A stretch of 51,179 nt of DNA, taken from positions 1-51,179 of the forward strand of contig DATLYJ010000105.1 of NCBI GenBank assembly GCA_035574915.1, written 5' to 3'. Every line of letters begins with the position of its first letter. Within the stretch, counting starts at the first letter, position 1. The position numbers and the translations under genes are program-made. The stretch is from Dehalococcoidia bacterium (lineage in GTDB: Bacteria; Chloroflexota; Dehalococcoidia; DSTF01; WHTK01). Under the pieces are notes generated by a model. The model saw nothing but the letters and a program-made list of their open reading frames with translations, was not told the origin of the DNA and did no database searches. This document shows, one piece after another, positions 16,207 through 24,493 of this stretch.

Positions 16207-16824
16207 TTAGACGCCGTGAACAGTCCGCCGCTCCCTCGCCTCGCCGCGACGGTCACGTCGATCACCCGGCGCGGCCGCGACCCTGCCCGGCCGGGCGCTG
16301 CCCTTTAGCGCCCGGTACACCAGGAGGTTGAAGGCCAGCAGGCCGGCGCCGGCGTAGAGGTACTGAGCCCATGCGGCCTCGGTGTCCGTCCCGGCGCCGG
16401 CGCCGTGCGCCAGAGCGAGCGCAAACGCGGCGAATGTCAGGTAGTGCAACAGCCGCCAGGCCCGATAACTCACGAGGTGCCGCACGTAGAAGGCAAGCAC
16501 GATCACGGCCACCAGGTAGAAGGCGAAGACGCCCAGAGCGACGAAGAAGGGCTCGTAAGGCGATGCGAAGGGCAGGAGCAGGCCGCCGAGCGAGAAGCGG
16601 ACGTAATCGTCCGGCCACACGACGAAGATGTGGAACACGGTGACGGCGAGGGTGAGGAGGGAGGTGAAGCGGTGCAGGTCGTAGACGCGGTAGCGGCGTA
16701 GCAGGCGCTCCAGCGCGCCGCCCGTCATCGTCAGCCCGAGTATCACGGACGTCGCGAGCAGGATGAACGCGACGAATCCGGAGGCGCGGTTCAGGTACCA
16801 GTAGGTATGGTCGATTTCGTTCAC
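16207..16824 (-). CDS. Ferric-reductase-like heme-b transmembrane protein (MsrQ/YedZ-like)
   Basis: A 205-residue membrane protein with about six transmembrane helices. Two helices carry His pairs with the 13-15 residue spacing of bis-heme proteins: DLHRF...FHIF and LLHYL...LAHG. No FAD or NAD(P) domain is attached. I start it at GTG 16824, whose GTGA overlaps the ApbE stop codon; a longer upstream frame would run back through ApbE. The family includes MsrQ, which passes quinone or flavin electrons across the membrane. ApbE immediately upstream suggests use of a covalently bound flavin. The C-terminal ~30 residues are basic and cytoplasmic. Confidence 0.87.
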   Translation of the reverse strand: MNEIDHTYWYLNRASGFVAFILLATSVILGLTMTGGALERLLRRYRVYDLHRFTSLLTLAVTVFHIFVVWPDDYVRFSLGGLLLPFASPYEPFFVALGVFAFYLVAVIVLAFYVRHLVSYRAWRLLHYLTFAAFALALAHGAGAGTDTEAAWAQYLYAGAGLLAFNLLVYRALKGSARPGRVAAAPGDRRDRRGEARERRTVHGV

Positions 16825-17741
16825 GCCGCCACCACGTAGGCGCTGAAGCCGCTGCTCCGCAGCACCGACCCGTCGGCGCGGGCGACCAGTCCCTCGACGC
16901 CGGCTTCCCCATCCAGGTACTCCAGGCCCGCTTGCGCTCCCTTGAGAAGCGCGACCTTGGCGTGGAAGTCGGCAAGAGTCGCGCCTGGCGCTACCACCGT
17001 GACCGCCACTGCATCCGTCGAGGCCGGCAGCCCGCTCCGGGGGTCGATCAGGTGGTGGGCCGCGCCCCTGTCGGTCTCCCAGCGCCGGCGGAGCACGCTC
17101 GAAGTGGCAACGCCCCGGTCGACGACGCCGATCAGCATCAGGTCCCGCTGCGGCTCCAGCGGGTCTTCGACCGCGATGTACCACGCATCCTCACCCGGGG
17201 GGTGGCCCAGCGCCGCGAGGTCGCCGCCGCAATCGACGAGGCAGGGCGCGCCGAGCAGGGCGGCCAGGCGGTCAGCGGCCCAGCCCTTGCCCAGCCCGCC
17301 GGAATCCAGGGCTAGACCTAACGGCAGCGTGACCATCCGCCGCCTCTCGTCCAGGCGTATGTCCTCGTACGAGGCCGTCCTCGCTGGCGGCGGGCGTGCG
17401 CGCGCGCTGTCGATGAGCTCGAAGGTGCGGTCGTAGCCAGCTGCTTCGACCTCGTGCAGCAGCGTAGGGTCGAAGATGCCGCCGGAGCGGCGGGCGAGTT
17501 GCAGGCACAGGCTCACGAATTCGAACAGGAGCGGCGAGGCCCTGAAGGCGGTTCCGCGGGCATTGTTCAGCCGGGACAGCTCCGAATAAGGGATGAAGCG
17601 GCTGAGACGCCCCTCGTAAGCGTGCGCCCAGCGCTCGGCCAGCCGGAGACGCCGCTCGGCGCCTGGCGCGTCCGGGCACGTCAAGGCCAGGGTTGTGCCC
17701 ATCGCTCGGAATTCGCGCCGCAGGAGCGTGCTCGCTACCAC
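16821..17741 (-). CDS. apbE: FAD:protein FMN transferase (ApbE family)
   Basis: A 306-residue ApbE-type flavin transferase, which attaches FMN through a phosphoester to Ser/Thr of target proteins. Motifs present are REFRAMGTTLAL at the N-terminus, FDPTLLHEVEAAGYD, DSGGLGKGWAADRL, VDCGGDLAALG and HHLIDPRSGLPA. No signal peptide or lipobox is visible, so it probably acts in the cytoplasm. The GTG start at 17741 overlaps the previous gene's stop (TAGTG), and its own stop overlaps the heme-b gene. No protein in the cluster has a clear flavinylation motif (D..(S/T)GAT), so the target must be unusual or encoded elsewhere. Confidence 0.93.
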   Translation of the reverse strand: MVASTLLRREFRAMGTTLALTCPDAPGAERRLRLAERWAHAYEGRLSRFIPYSELSRLNNARGTAFRASPLLFEFVSLCLQLARRSGGIFDPTLLHEVEAAGYDRTFELIDSARARPPPARTASYEDIRLDERRRMVTLPLGLALDSGGLGKGWAADRLAALLGAPCLVDCGGDLAALGHPPGEDAWYIAVEDPLEPQRDLMLIGVVDRGVATSSVLRRRWETDRGAAHHLIDPRSGLPASTDAVAVTVVAPGATLADFHAKVALLKGAQAGLEYLDGEAGVEGLVARADGSVLRSSGFSAYVVAA

Positions 17742-17965
17742 TAGCTTGCCCTTGTCCGTCCTCGCGGCGTGATCGGCGGAGGGTCTGCGATGGGCGGCGA
17801 GGGTGCTGTGGGCGCGAAGAAGCGCTCGTAATCCACGCCTGGCGCCTCCTGTCCGGTGGCCTCAATGCGCGGGTCGGAGCGGATGACCGCATAGAACGCG
17901 CCGAGGAGGCCCGCGGTCAATGCCAGGATCAGCGCCTTGGCCGGGGCCTGCTTGCGCAGCTTCAT
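17741..17965 (-). CDS. Small single-pass membrane protein
   Basis: A 74-residue protein: basic N-terminus (MKLRKQAPAK), one hydrophobic helix at about residues 11-28 (LILALTAGLLGAFYAVI), then an extracytoplasmic Pro-rich tail. It lies 7 nt after the DUF1501 stop and overlaps the ApbE start, so it is translated as part of the same set. It has no recognisable domain. Position suggests a partner or anchor for the heme-b protein, but that is inference. Confidence 0.75.
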   Translation of the reverse strand: MKLRKQAPAKALILALTAGLLGAFYAVIRSDPRIEATGQEAPGVDYERFFAPTAPSPPIADPPPITPRGRTRAS

Positions 17966-17972
17966 GGCCGCC

Positions 17973-19226
17973 TCACGCGTCGAGGAAGTTCAGCTGCGAG
18001 AAGCGGCCGTTGAGCACGTCGTCCGCGGGGGCCTTGAGCCAGCGCTCCAGGATCGTGGCGTAGACGGAACGGAAGTCAGTCGTAAAGCGCAGGTTGCCGT
18101 TGTCCAGGCTGCTGAGGCTCGGAGGCTCGCCGTAGAAGCCGCCCTTCACCTGGTTGCCGACGACAAACATGGGCACTGCCCAGCCGTGGTCGGTGCCGGC
18201 CTGGGCATTCTCGCCGGCCCGCCGGCCGAACTCTGACCAGGTCATTATCAGCACGTCGTCGCCGTGGCCGTGGGCGTTGACGTCTGTCCAGAAGGCGTGG
18301 ATGGCCTCACTCGTCTCGCGCAGGAGGCGGGTCAGGGTGTTCGGCTGGTTGGTGTGCGTGTCGAAGCCGCCGATGAAGACGTGCCCGACGCGCAGCGGCG
18401 AGGCCCCCGGCTGGCCGCCGGAGTCGATCAGCTCGGCGAGGAGCCTCATACCCGTGGCCAGTGAGCTCTGAGGGTAGGTGACCGCAGGCTTGTAGTTGCT
18501 GTGCGCCTCGCTGAGCTGGATGGAGCTCCGGTAGGCGTTGTCCAGCGTCGTGTCCAGGAGCGCCGCGAAGCGTGTGTTCGCCGGCCGGTACACATCGTAC
18601 AGCTTCATGAGGCTGGTCCGGCGCAGGTCCGGGTTCGGATCGCCCACCGCATTCTGCAACTGGAAGGACTCCAGGCTCGCGACGGCGGGGATCGAGACCT
18701 TGTCCGACTGGAAGGCCTCCGGCAGGCGGTTGCCGTAGCTCAGACCGGTGAGCGGGTGTCCTTCCGCGTCCGTGAGGCCCTCGAAGTAGCGCCCCAACCA
18801 GCCCTCGTTGACCTTGCCTTCGGGATCGGCGAACTGCCAGATGTCCATCGCCTTGAAGTGCGAGAAGTTCGGGTTCTGGTAGCCGACCCCCTCGATTACC
18901 GCCAGCTTGCCCGCGTCCAGGATCTCCTTCATCCGGCTGAAGGAGGGGTGAAAAGCCGCGCGGTCATTCACCGGGATCATGTCGCTCTCGGTGATCGCCA
19001 GCTCGTTGCGGTAGCGGCGGTAGTTCAGGTCGCGGTAGGGGATCACGGTATTCAGGCCGTCGACACCGCCCGCCATCTGGACGACGATCAGCGTCTTGCC
19101 CGATACGGAGCGCACGCTTGATTCCTCGGCTGCGGCAGCGACGGCCTTCGAAAACACCGAGGGCACTGCCAGCCCCAGCGAGACGACGGCTAGGCTCTGC
19201 TGGACGAAGTCTCTTCGCGTGATCAT
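17973..19226 (-). CDS. DUF1501 protein, Tat-exported
   Basis: A 417-residue protein beginning with a twin-arginine signal (TRRDFVQ followed by a hydrophobic run to about residue 30). The mature part has the DUF1501 outline: VVQMAGGVDGLNTVIPY, FHPSFSRMKEI, GFDTHTNQ and TWSEFGRRAGEN...TDHG. These resemble the metal-binding core of alkaline-phosphatase/sulfatase-fold enzymes. DUF1501 proteins are almost always paired with DUF1800, as here (38 nt between genes). Biochemical activity is unknown for the family. The gene order suggests co-function with the ApbE and heme-b products at the cell envelope. Confidence 0.92.
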   Translation of the reverse strand: MITRRDFVQQSLAVVSLGLAVPSVFSKAVAAAAEESSVRSVSGKTLIVVQMAGGVDGLNTVIPYRDLNYRRYRNELAITESDMIPVNDRAAFHPSFSRMKEILDAGKLAVIEGVGYQNPNFSHFKAMDIWQFADPEGKVNEGWLGRYFEGLTDAEGHPLTGLSYGNRLPEAFQSDKVSIPAVASLESFQLQNAVGDPNPDLRRTSLMKLYDVYRPANTRFAALLDTTLDNAYRSSIQLSEAHSNYKPAVTYPQSSLATGMRLLAELIDSGGQPGASPLRVGHVFIGGFDTHTNQPNTLTRLLRETSEAIHAFWTDVNAHGHGDDVLIMTWSEFGRRAGENAQAGTDHGWAVPMFVVGNQVKGGFYGEPPSLSSLDNGNLRFTTDFRSVYATILERWLKAPADDVLNGRFSQLNFLDA

Positions 19227-19264
19227 TGCTGCTCCTCCTTCTCCGCCAGCACGAGCCGTTTCCG

Positions 19265-20776
19265 CTAGGCGAGGTGGAACTGCGGCGATGCCAGGATCAG
19301 GTAGACCAGGCCGCGGAGCTGCTCTGGCGAGAGCGGCGCGTCCGGCCCGCCGGCATAGTCGAGGAGGACCCGGCGCGCCTCCTCGGGCACGTTGTCATCG
19401 AGCACCAGGGGCAGGTAGTAGTCGAGCGCCTGGGCGGCTGTACCGAGGTTCGCTCCCGGGGCCGGCTGCGATTGCTGGCGCGCGCCGCGAGGCGCCGGCT
19501 GGGGCGCGCCGCCCGTCACCAGGTTGATGAAGTTGAGCCTGGCGAACATGGTCGCGCTGTTGAGCCACGTCTCACCGCCAGGCCAGCCGGCAACATTCGG
19601 GGGCTCATACAGCACCTGGCCCATCTGCGCCAACGTCTGGCCCCGGTTCTGCGCCACCAGGCCGGCCACGCCGCCCTGCAACCCCAGCGCCTTGATCGCC
19701 GCCACGGCGTACTCCACGGGACTACGGACGATGGACCTGTAAGCCCGGGGCGAGTACATCTCGTCCGAGCGCAGGATGGCCTCGACAGTGGCGCCGATGC
19801 TCTTGCCGCTGCCCAAATAGGTGTCCACGAAGGGCTTGAGTGTCTGCTCATCGGCGCCGGGGTAGGCGAAGAATGCGAACAGCTTGCCCACTATGAAAGA
19901 CGCCGAGGCCGGCTGCTCGACAATGATGTCGATGACGTCTTCGGGCCGGAAGTTGCCGCTGCGGCCCAGCACGGTCTTCGTGCCGCCATCGAACAGGTTG
20001 GGACGGAAGGTTGGTTCGTCGTACTCGAAGTCGTTGTTGCCTGTACGCCGCCGGGGCACGAACCAGCCTGTGAAGGCGCGCGCGGCCTCGCGGATGTCCT
20101 GCTCGGTGTAATTGCCGATGCCCAGCGCGAAGAGCTCCATGAGCTCGCGCGCATAGTTCTCATTGGGCGCGCGCCGCTGGCTGCCGCTGATGTCCAGGTA
20201 GATCATCATGGCGGGGTCCATGGAGATGCCCTTGAGGATCTCGGGGAACGTCGCCATGGCGTTGGCGCGGAAGAAGTTGTTCTGCCGCTCCATCATCTCC
20301 GGGACCTGGACGACGCTGATCTGGCTCGTGAGGAGCCCGTGCCAGAAGAGCGTCATCTTCTCCTGCAGAGGCCGCTTGGTGTTGGCCATGCGGACCAGCC
20401 AGCGCGTGGGGAGTCCCTGCCGGTCGAGCGGTATCTGGCCCGCCAGCGTCTCGGCCGCGGAGTCATCGACGCTCGTGTAGTTGACGAGTTCGTCGATCGT
20501 TGCCTTGAGGCCGAGGCTCTGGTAGTGGTCGTACTCTTCGCGGCTGACGCCGAAACCGGCGCGGCGGAGGAGGTGATTGATCCGGACGCTTTCCTTCTTC
20601 AGGGCATCGGCGTCAGACCTGGTGGAGCCGGACGACAGGCCGTCGAGGATGCCGAACTTGTCACCCAGGGCAGCATAGGTGACGGCGACGGAAGCGGCGG
20701 CGATTGAACCACCCAGGATAGCCCTGCGCGTGGTTGAGGTCTTGAGCAGGGATTCCCGTGTTTGCTGTGCGGTCAT
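19265..20776 (-). CDS. DUF1800 protein, Tat-type export signal
   Basis: A 503-residue protein with TTRRAILGGSIAAASVAVTY near residues 15-34, a twin-arginine-like signal. The mature region matches DUF1800: INHLLRRAGFG, FWHGLLTSQ, NENYARELMELFALG, REAARAFTGW and PPNVAGWPGGETWL. The family's function is not established. It is the first gene of the five-gene set and pairs with DUF1501. The region 20777-20888 upstream is comparatively AT-rich and probably holds the promoter, although I see no consensus elements I trust. Confidence 0.92.
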   Translation of the reverse strand: MTAQQTRESLLKTSTTRRAILGGSIAAASVAVTYAALGDKFGILDGLSSGSTRSDADALKKESVRINHLLRRAGFGVSREEYDHYQSLGLKATIDELVNYTSVDDSAAETLAGQIPLDRQGLPTRWLVRMANTKRPLQEKMTLFWHGLLTSQISVVQVPEMMERQNNFFRANAMATFPEILKGISMDPAMMIYLDISGSQRRAPNENYARELMELFALGIGNYTEQDIREAARAFTGWFVPRRRTGNNDFEYDEPTFRPNLFDGGTKTVLGRSGNFRPEDVIDIIVEQPASASFIVGKLFAFFAYPGADEQTLKPFVDTYLGSGKSIGATVEAILRSDEMYSPRAYRSIVRSPVEYAVAAIKALGLQGGVAGLVAQNRGQTLAQMGQVLYEPPNVAGWPGGETWLNSATMFARLNFINLVTGGAPQPAPRGARQQSQPAPGANLGTAAQALDYYLPLVLDDNVPEEARRVLLDYAGGPDAPLSPEQLRGLVYLILASPQFHLA

Positions 20777-20888
20777 CTTGATTTCCTTGTCCGCGCCGGC
20801 ACCGGGCGTCCACTCTATTTCATTATTGATATCGCCAAGTTACGCCCGCGCGTTTCCGGGAATCAATGAAACATCTGTAAAACGTTGC

Positions 20889-21068
20889 CTATACGACGGA
20901 GGGCAGCGGCCACTTGAGGTCGCAGCTCAGGCAGCGGGCCTGGACGAGCACGCCGTCTGCCCAGTAGGAGATGGTGAAGGACTCGTGGCAGCGAGGGCAC
21001 TGCTGATCGCCGAGACGGACCTCCTTCGATTTGCTTGGAGGCGCCGGCTGCTGCTGACTGCTTGTCAT
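20889..21068 (-). CDS. Small zinc-ribbon protein
   Basis: A 59-residue protein starting at ATG 21068 behind AGGAG. Its first 20 residues are polar (MTSSQQQPAP onward), followed by CPRC near residue 24 and CLSC near residue 47, separated by about 20 residues with FTISYWADG. That spacing is a classic zinc ribbon. Such small proteins usually bind nucleic acid or act as metal-stabilised adaptors. It lies upstream of DUF1800 on the same strand with a 112-nt gap, and is divergent from the TlpA-like gene (29 bp between starts), so the two starts share a control region. Confidence 0.75.
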   Translation of the reverse strand: MTSSQQQPAPPSKSKEVRLGDQQCPRCHESFTISYWADGVLVQARCLSCDLKWPLPSVV

Positions 21069-21097
21069 CTCTCTCCTGGCGGCTCTTGGCCGATAAA

Positions 21098-22045
21098 ATG
21101 ACGCGAGGCTTCTTGGTGCAGAAGTATATCAACTGGCGGCGCGCGGCCTCCGGCGCCGCGGTGACGGCGCTCCTGCTCCTGCCGCTTTACCTCCTGGTCC
21201 TGCGGCCCGCGAGCACCAGCGCCATCGAGCCGGCGATCCTTCTCGACACGTCTCCTGGCGGCGCGACTACGGCCGTCGGCGTCGCCGAGGGCAAGCTGGC
21301 GCCTGACTTCGAAATATCGCCTCCAGAAGGCCCGCGCTTTCGCCTCAGCGACCTTCGCGGGCGGCCCGTCCTGATCAACTTCTGGGCAACCTGGTGCGGC
21401 AGTTGCCTGTCTGAGATGCCGGTGATCAAGCAACTGCAGGAGGAGCGCGGCCTCGACACCTTTGCGGTGCTGGCCGTGAACGCGGGCGAGACGCCAAGGC
21501 AGGCCCAGGAGTTCATCGACTTTCTGGAGGCCCCCTTCCTCTACGGCCTGGACATAGACATGAGGGTCACGGACGCCTACGGCGTCTACGGCCTGCCGCT
21601 CAGCGTCTTCGTCGATGCCAGCGGCGTGGTGCAGGCCCTGTACCGCGGTCACGCCGATAAGGCGCTCCTCACCCGCCTCCTGGACGCCGCCTCTGCCGCG
21701 ACACCGCCCGGCGAGATCGCGCCCGTGCTGCGCATCGTTTCCACCATTCCCCGTGAGCGGCTCCTTGTCGTGAAGGCCCAGGGGAGCAGGCTCGTTTCGG
21801 AATCACGAACCCTGCGCTGCGACCTCACTTACTGCGCCGGCGACGCCGTGCAGGCATTGCGGGAAGTGGCGGGCGTGAAGCGCGTCGACTTTCGCTCGGC
21901 CGGCGGGTCCGTAAAGTTGACGGTCGAGTTCGACCGCCGCGTAATCGACGGCCGGGCCCTGGCGGAGGAGCTGGCGCGTCGCCTCGAGGCGAGCCCGGAC
22001 CCTCTCTACGAAGGCCCGGTGCTGGTGAGGTACGAGGGTGGATAG
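21098..22045 (+). CDS. Membrane-anchored TlpA-like thioredoxin with an extra C-terminal ferredoxin-fold domain
   Basis: A 315-residue protein from ATG 21098 with no obvious ribosome-binding site. One transmembrane anchor (about residues 15-38) exposes the rest outside the membrane. The thioredoxin domain (about 65-205) has the redox motif WATWCGSCLSEMP and the cis-proline region YGLPLSVFVD. After residue ~230 a second domain shows beta-alpha-beta-beta-alpha-beta alternation (LRCDLTYCAGDAVQALREV, then VKRVDF, VKLTVEF). This resembles a heavy-metal-associated domain, with C-x4-C instead of CxxC. The fusion suggests thiol redox control of a metal or a partner cysteine protein at the cell surface. 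Confidence 0.85.
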   Translation: MTRGFLVQKYINWRRAASGAAVTALLLLPLYLLVLRPASTSAIEPAILLDTSPGGATTAVGVAEGKLAPDFEISPPEGPRFRLSDLRGRPVLINFWATWCGSCLSEMPVIKQLQEERGLDTFAVLAVNAGETPRQAQEFIDFLEAPFLYGLDIDMRVTDAYGVYGLPLSVFVDASGVVQALYRGHADKALLTRLLDAASAATPPGEIAPVLRIVSTIPRERLLVVKAQGSRLVSESRTLRCDLTYCAGDAVQALREVAGVKRVDFRSAGGSVKLTVEFDRRVIDGRALAEELARRLEASPDPLYEGPVLVRYEGG

Positions 22046-22084
22046 CGGCGCCTGCCGCCGGGCCTCCGAGGCCCCTGGACACCG

Positions 22085-22668
22085 ATGATCGACCGTTCGG
22101 CCCTCACAACGGAGTTCGAAGAGGCGATCGGCGACCTGGAGCGGGCGCTGCGGGAGTGCCCGGACGACCTCTGGGAAGCAAGCGCCTGGCGGGTCAAGAA
22201 GACCGACGCCTGGGTCTGGCCCCGTGAAGGCGTGACGCCGGTCCCGGAGCGCACCGAGGAGTCGATCCAGTCACTGTCTGCTGTCTGGGTGGTTGCCTAC
22301 CACTGCCTGTGGTTCCTCGACTTCTACACGAGCACGGGCGAGGGCTTCGAAAGCCCCGAGTACGTCCGCGGCGGCCCCGAAGAGCAAGGCATGGCAGCCG
22401 ATGGCGCCGCGCGCCTCCCGGCCCCCGTCTACCCGCGCGAGGTGCTGCTTCGCTACCTGGACCACGGGCGGCGCAAGGTCCGGCACACCATCGCGACTAT
22501 CAGCGAAGAGGAGCTGCGGGCGGTATGTGTCCGTCCTGGCACCCCCACCGCGGCAAGACCCTCGAACAGCTCCTGGAAGTGAACCTCGCGCATGCCCGCC
22601 AGCACGCGGGCGACCTGCTGGCCTTCGTCAGGCGGCAGGCCGGCGTCAGGCCCCGGCAGGCTACCTAG
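22085..22668 (+). pseudogene. Second DinB-family protein with a frameshift near its C-terminus
   Basis: Reading from ATG 22085 gives a DinB-fold N-terminus and core (VWVVAYHCLWFLDFYT, YLDHGRRKVRHTIATISEEE). After about residue 148 the frame loses resemblance and stops at 22582. The -1 frame continues the family pattern (PSWHPHRGKTLEQLLE, then NLAHARQHAGDLLAFV) to TAG 22666-22668. Removing a GT from the TGTGT run at 22526-22530, or adding one base there, restores one 190-residue frame with the third metal-ligand His region. This is either a recent frameshift or an assembly error. Confidence 0.8.
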
Positions 22669-22700
22669 ACCGAGGGGAGCAGCCGGGCGTCGGGCGCGCC

Positions 22701-22940
22701 TTAACGCAGATAGGCGGCCAGGCGGCCCTCGGTGAGCGCGTCCGCGTCGCTCGCGGCGACGGCGGCAGGGTCCAGGCGGGCGCCCAGGCGTACCAACAGC
22801 GACGCAAGCCGCGAGCGCAGGGGGCGGCGCGCAGCCTCAGGCTCCCTGAGCTCGGCTATCCAGACGGCCTGGATGAGGCCGCGCTCGACCTCGTGCTGAC
22901 GCATCCAGGCCAGGGCCTCGGCCTCGAGCCAATTGAACAT
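22701..22940 (-). CDS. Small unrecognised protein
   Basis: A 79-residue protein starting at ATG 22940 behind GGGAGGGATTAG. It is mostly alpha-helical (MFNWLEAEALAWMRQHEVER, then LIQAVWIAEL), leucine- and arginine-rich, with no cysteines or membrane helix. The upstream region (22967-23040) is unusually AT-rich and has a clear inverted repeat. The good ribosome-binding site and dedicated regulatory region support a real gene. No function assigned. Confidence 0.6.
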   Translation of the reverse strand: MFNWLEAEALAWMRQHEVERGLIQAVWIAELREPEAARRPLRSRLASLLVRLGARLDPAAVAASDADALTEGRLAAYLR

Positions 22941-22966
22941 TTCTAATCCCTCCCGGAGAAATTATC

Positions 22967-22990
22967 GGTGATTCCTATCACCCCTGTATA
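22967..22990 (-). promoter_or_regulatory. Promoter and operator-like palindrome of the small 79-residue gene
   Basis: A perfect inverted repeat GGTGAT-TCCT-ATCACC (22967-22982) lies immediately downstream (minus strand) of TATACA (22990-22985), a -10-like hexamer. A regulator bound here would cover the start site. The whole 22960-23040 stretch is much more AT-rich than its surroundings. Confidence 0.45.
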
Positions 22991-23134
22991 GACCATACCA
23001 ATGCTTTGTTGCGGCCAAGTTAAGTCAGGTTAATAGTGAGTTAAGGAGCAGTGTGAAGGGGTTCACTTCCGTCCGGGAGCGGGAGCAGGCGTCTCGGAAT
23101 CGCCTGTAGGGCCGCCGGGATGTAATTTGCGGCC

Positions 23135-24409
23135 ATGGAGCAGGAGAGTCTCCTGGGCCTCTTCCGCCGCTATCCCTCCCTGCTGATGCTCTGCGTGGCG
23201 ACGGCGATCATCATGCTCGGCCAGGGCGTGACGAGCCCCGTGCTTCCCCTGTACGCGCGCTCCTTCGGCGTGAGCGCCGCGACCGTCGGCCTCACGATCG
23301 CCGCCTTCGGCCTGGCGCGGCTCTTCCTGAACATTCCCGTAGGTCTCGCGTCCGACCGCTTCGGCCGCAGGCTGGTGCTGATCGGCGGCCCGCTGGTGGT
23401 CGCTGCCGGGTCCTTCCTCTCCGCGACCGCCGGCGATATCTGGCAGCTCTTGCTCTGGCGTTTCCTGGCCGGCGCAGGTTCCGCGATGTACATGACCGGC
23501 GCCGCCGCCTATCTCACGGACATTGCCGACCCGGGGAACCGGGCGCGCATGATGGGACTCAACCAGGGCAGCCTCTTGTTTGGCACCAGCCTCGGGCCGG
23601 CCGTCGGAGGCCTCGTGGCGGAGTTCACGGACTTCCGCGCGCCGTTCATCGTGGTCGGCGGCCTCTCTGGCCTGTGCGCCGTGTGGGCCTTCCGGTCGGT
23701 GCCGGAGTCGCACGGCATCGAGCGCCGCTCGGCGTTGCCGGAGGGCCGGGCGTCGCGCGGCTGGCTACGCGACACGATCGCTCTCGGCACGAACCTGCCC
23801 TTCTTCCTGATCAGCATGGTCACGCTCGGCACTTTCATGACCAGGACGGGCGGCAGGCAGACGATCCTGCCCCTGCTCGGCGCCGACCGCTTCGACCTCT
23901 CGCCCGGCAGTCTCGGCGCGCTCTTTACCCTGATGAGCTTCCTGAACCTGGCCGCCGTACCTTTCGCGGGCACACTGGCCGACCGCTGGGGCCGCAAGGC
24001 CGTCATCGTCCCCGCCTCGGCCATGACCTGCGCCTCGCTCGTCATGTTCGCCCTCGCCGGGGACGTAGCCTTCCTGGTGCTCGCCTCCGTCGTGCAGGGT
24101 GTCGGCACAGGGTTCGCCGGCCCGGCGCCGGCGGCGTACGCGGCCGACATTGCCCCGCAGGCCTCGCGCGGCTTCGCCATGGGCCTCTACCGGACCTACG
24201 GCGACCTCGGCTTCGTGGTAGGTCCGCCGGTGATGGGATGGATCGCCGACGCTTCCAGCTATGCCGGCTCCCTGTACTTCAACACCGCCCTGGTGGCGGT
24301 GAGCGCCGCCGCCTTTGGCTTGTGGGCGCCCGAGACCGTCCGCGGCGGACGGCGCGTGTGGGCCGCCGAGGTCGAGGCATCGAAGGCGAGCATCGACATC
24401 GCGTCCTGA
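23135..24409 (+). CDS. Major facilitator superfamily transporter
   Basis: A 424-residue protein with about 12 transmembrane helices in two halves, joined by a cytoplasmic loop near residues 190-210. The MFS motif A appears after helix 2 (ASDRFGRRLVLIGG) and its second-half counterpart after helix 8 (LADRWGRKAVIV). Motif C-like glycines are in helix 5 (GTSLGPAVGGL), typical of drug:proton antiporters. Export of small hydrophobic compounds is likely; the substrate cannot be predicted. It is monocistronic, with a candidate terminator at 24432-24457. Confidence 0.9.
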   Translation: MEQESLLGLFRRYPSLLMLCVATAIIMLGQGVTSPVLPLYARSFGVSAATVGLTIAAFGLARLFLNIPVGLASDRFGRRLVLIGGPLVVAAGSFLSATAGDIWQLLLWRFLAGAGSAMYMTGAAAYLTDIADPGNRARMMGLNQGSLLFGTSLGPAVGGLVAEFTDFRAPFIVVGGLSGLCAVWAFRSVPESHGIERRSALPEGRASRGWLRDTIALGTNLPFFLISMVTLGTFMTRTGGRQTILPLLGADRFDLSPGSLGALFTLMSFLNLAAVPFAGTLADRWGRKAVIVPASAMTCASLVMFALAGDVAFLVLASVVQGVGTGFAGPAPAAYAADIAPQASRGFAMGLYRTYGDLGFVVGPPVMGWIADASSYAGSLYFNTALVAVSAAAFGLWAPETVRGGRRVWAAEVEASKASIDIAS

Positions 24410-24431
24410 GCAGGGCGCGGGAAAGGCGCAG

Positions 24432-24457
24432 CGGGGCATCCTTCACGCCCCGTCTTT
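24432..24457 (+). terminator. Candidate terminator after the MFS gene
   Basis: CGGGGC (24432-24437) pairs with GCCCCG (24447-24452), loop of 9, followed by TCTTT. The stem is short but GC-only, and the spacing after the MFS stop codon is right. Confidence 0.5.
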
Positions 24458-24493
24458 CGGAGCCGGTCGGGGCCGCGACCCCGGTGGAGCTGG

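Noticed and set aside
16207-17184. A 325-codon start for the heme-b protein
   Set aside because: The extra N-terminal part overlaps ApbE in another frame; the GTG at 16824 coupled to the ApbE stop gives a protein that begins just before the first TM helix.
19226-20707. Long open frame opposite DUF1800
   Set aside because: It is an antisense shadow of a clearly recognisable DUF1800 gene; its translation is His/Arg/Val-rich without family motifs, the usual artefact in GC-rich codon usage.
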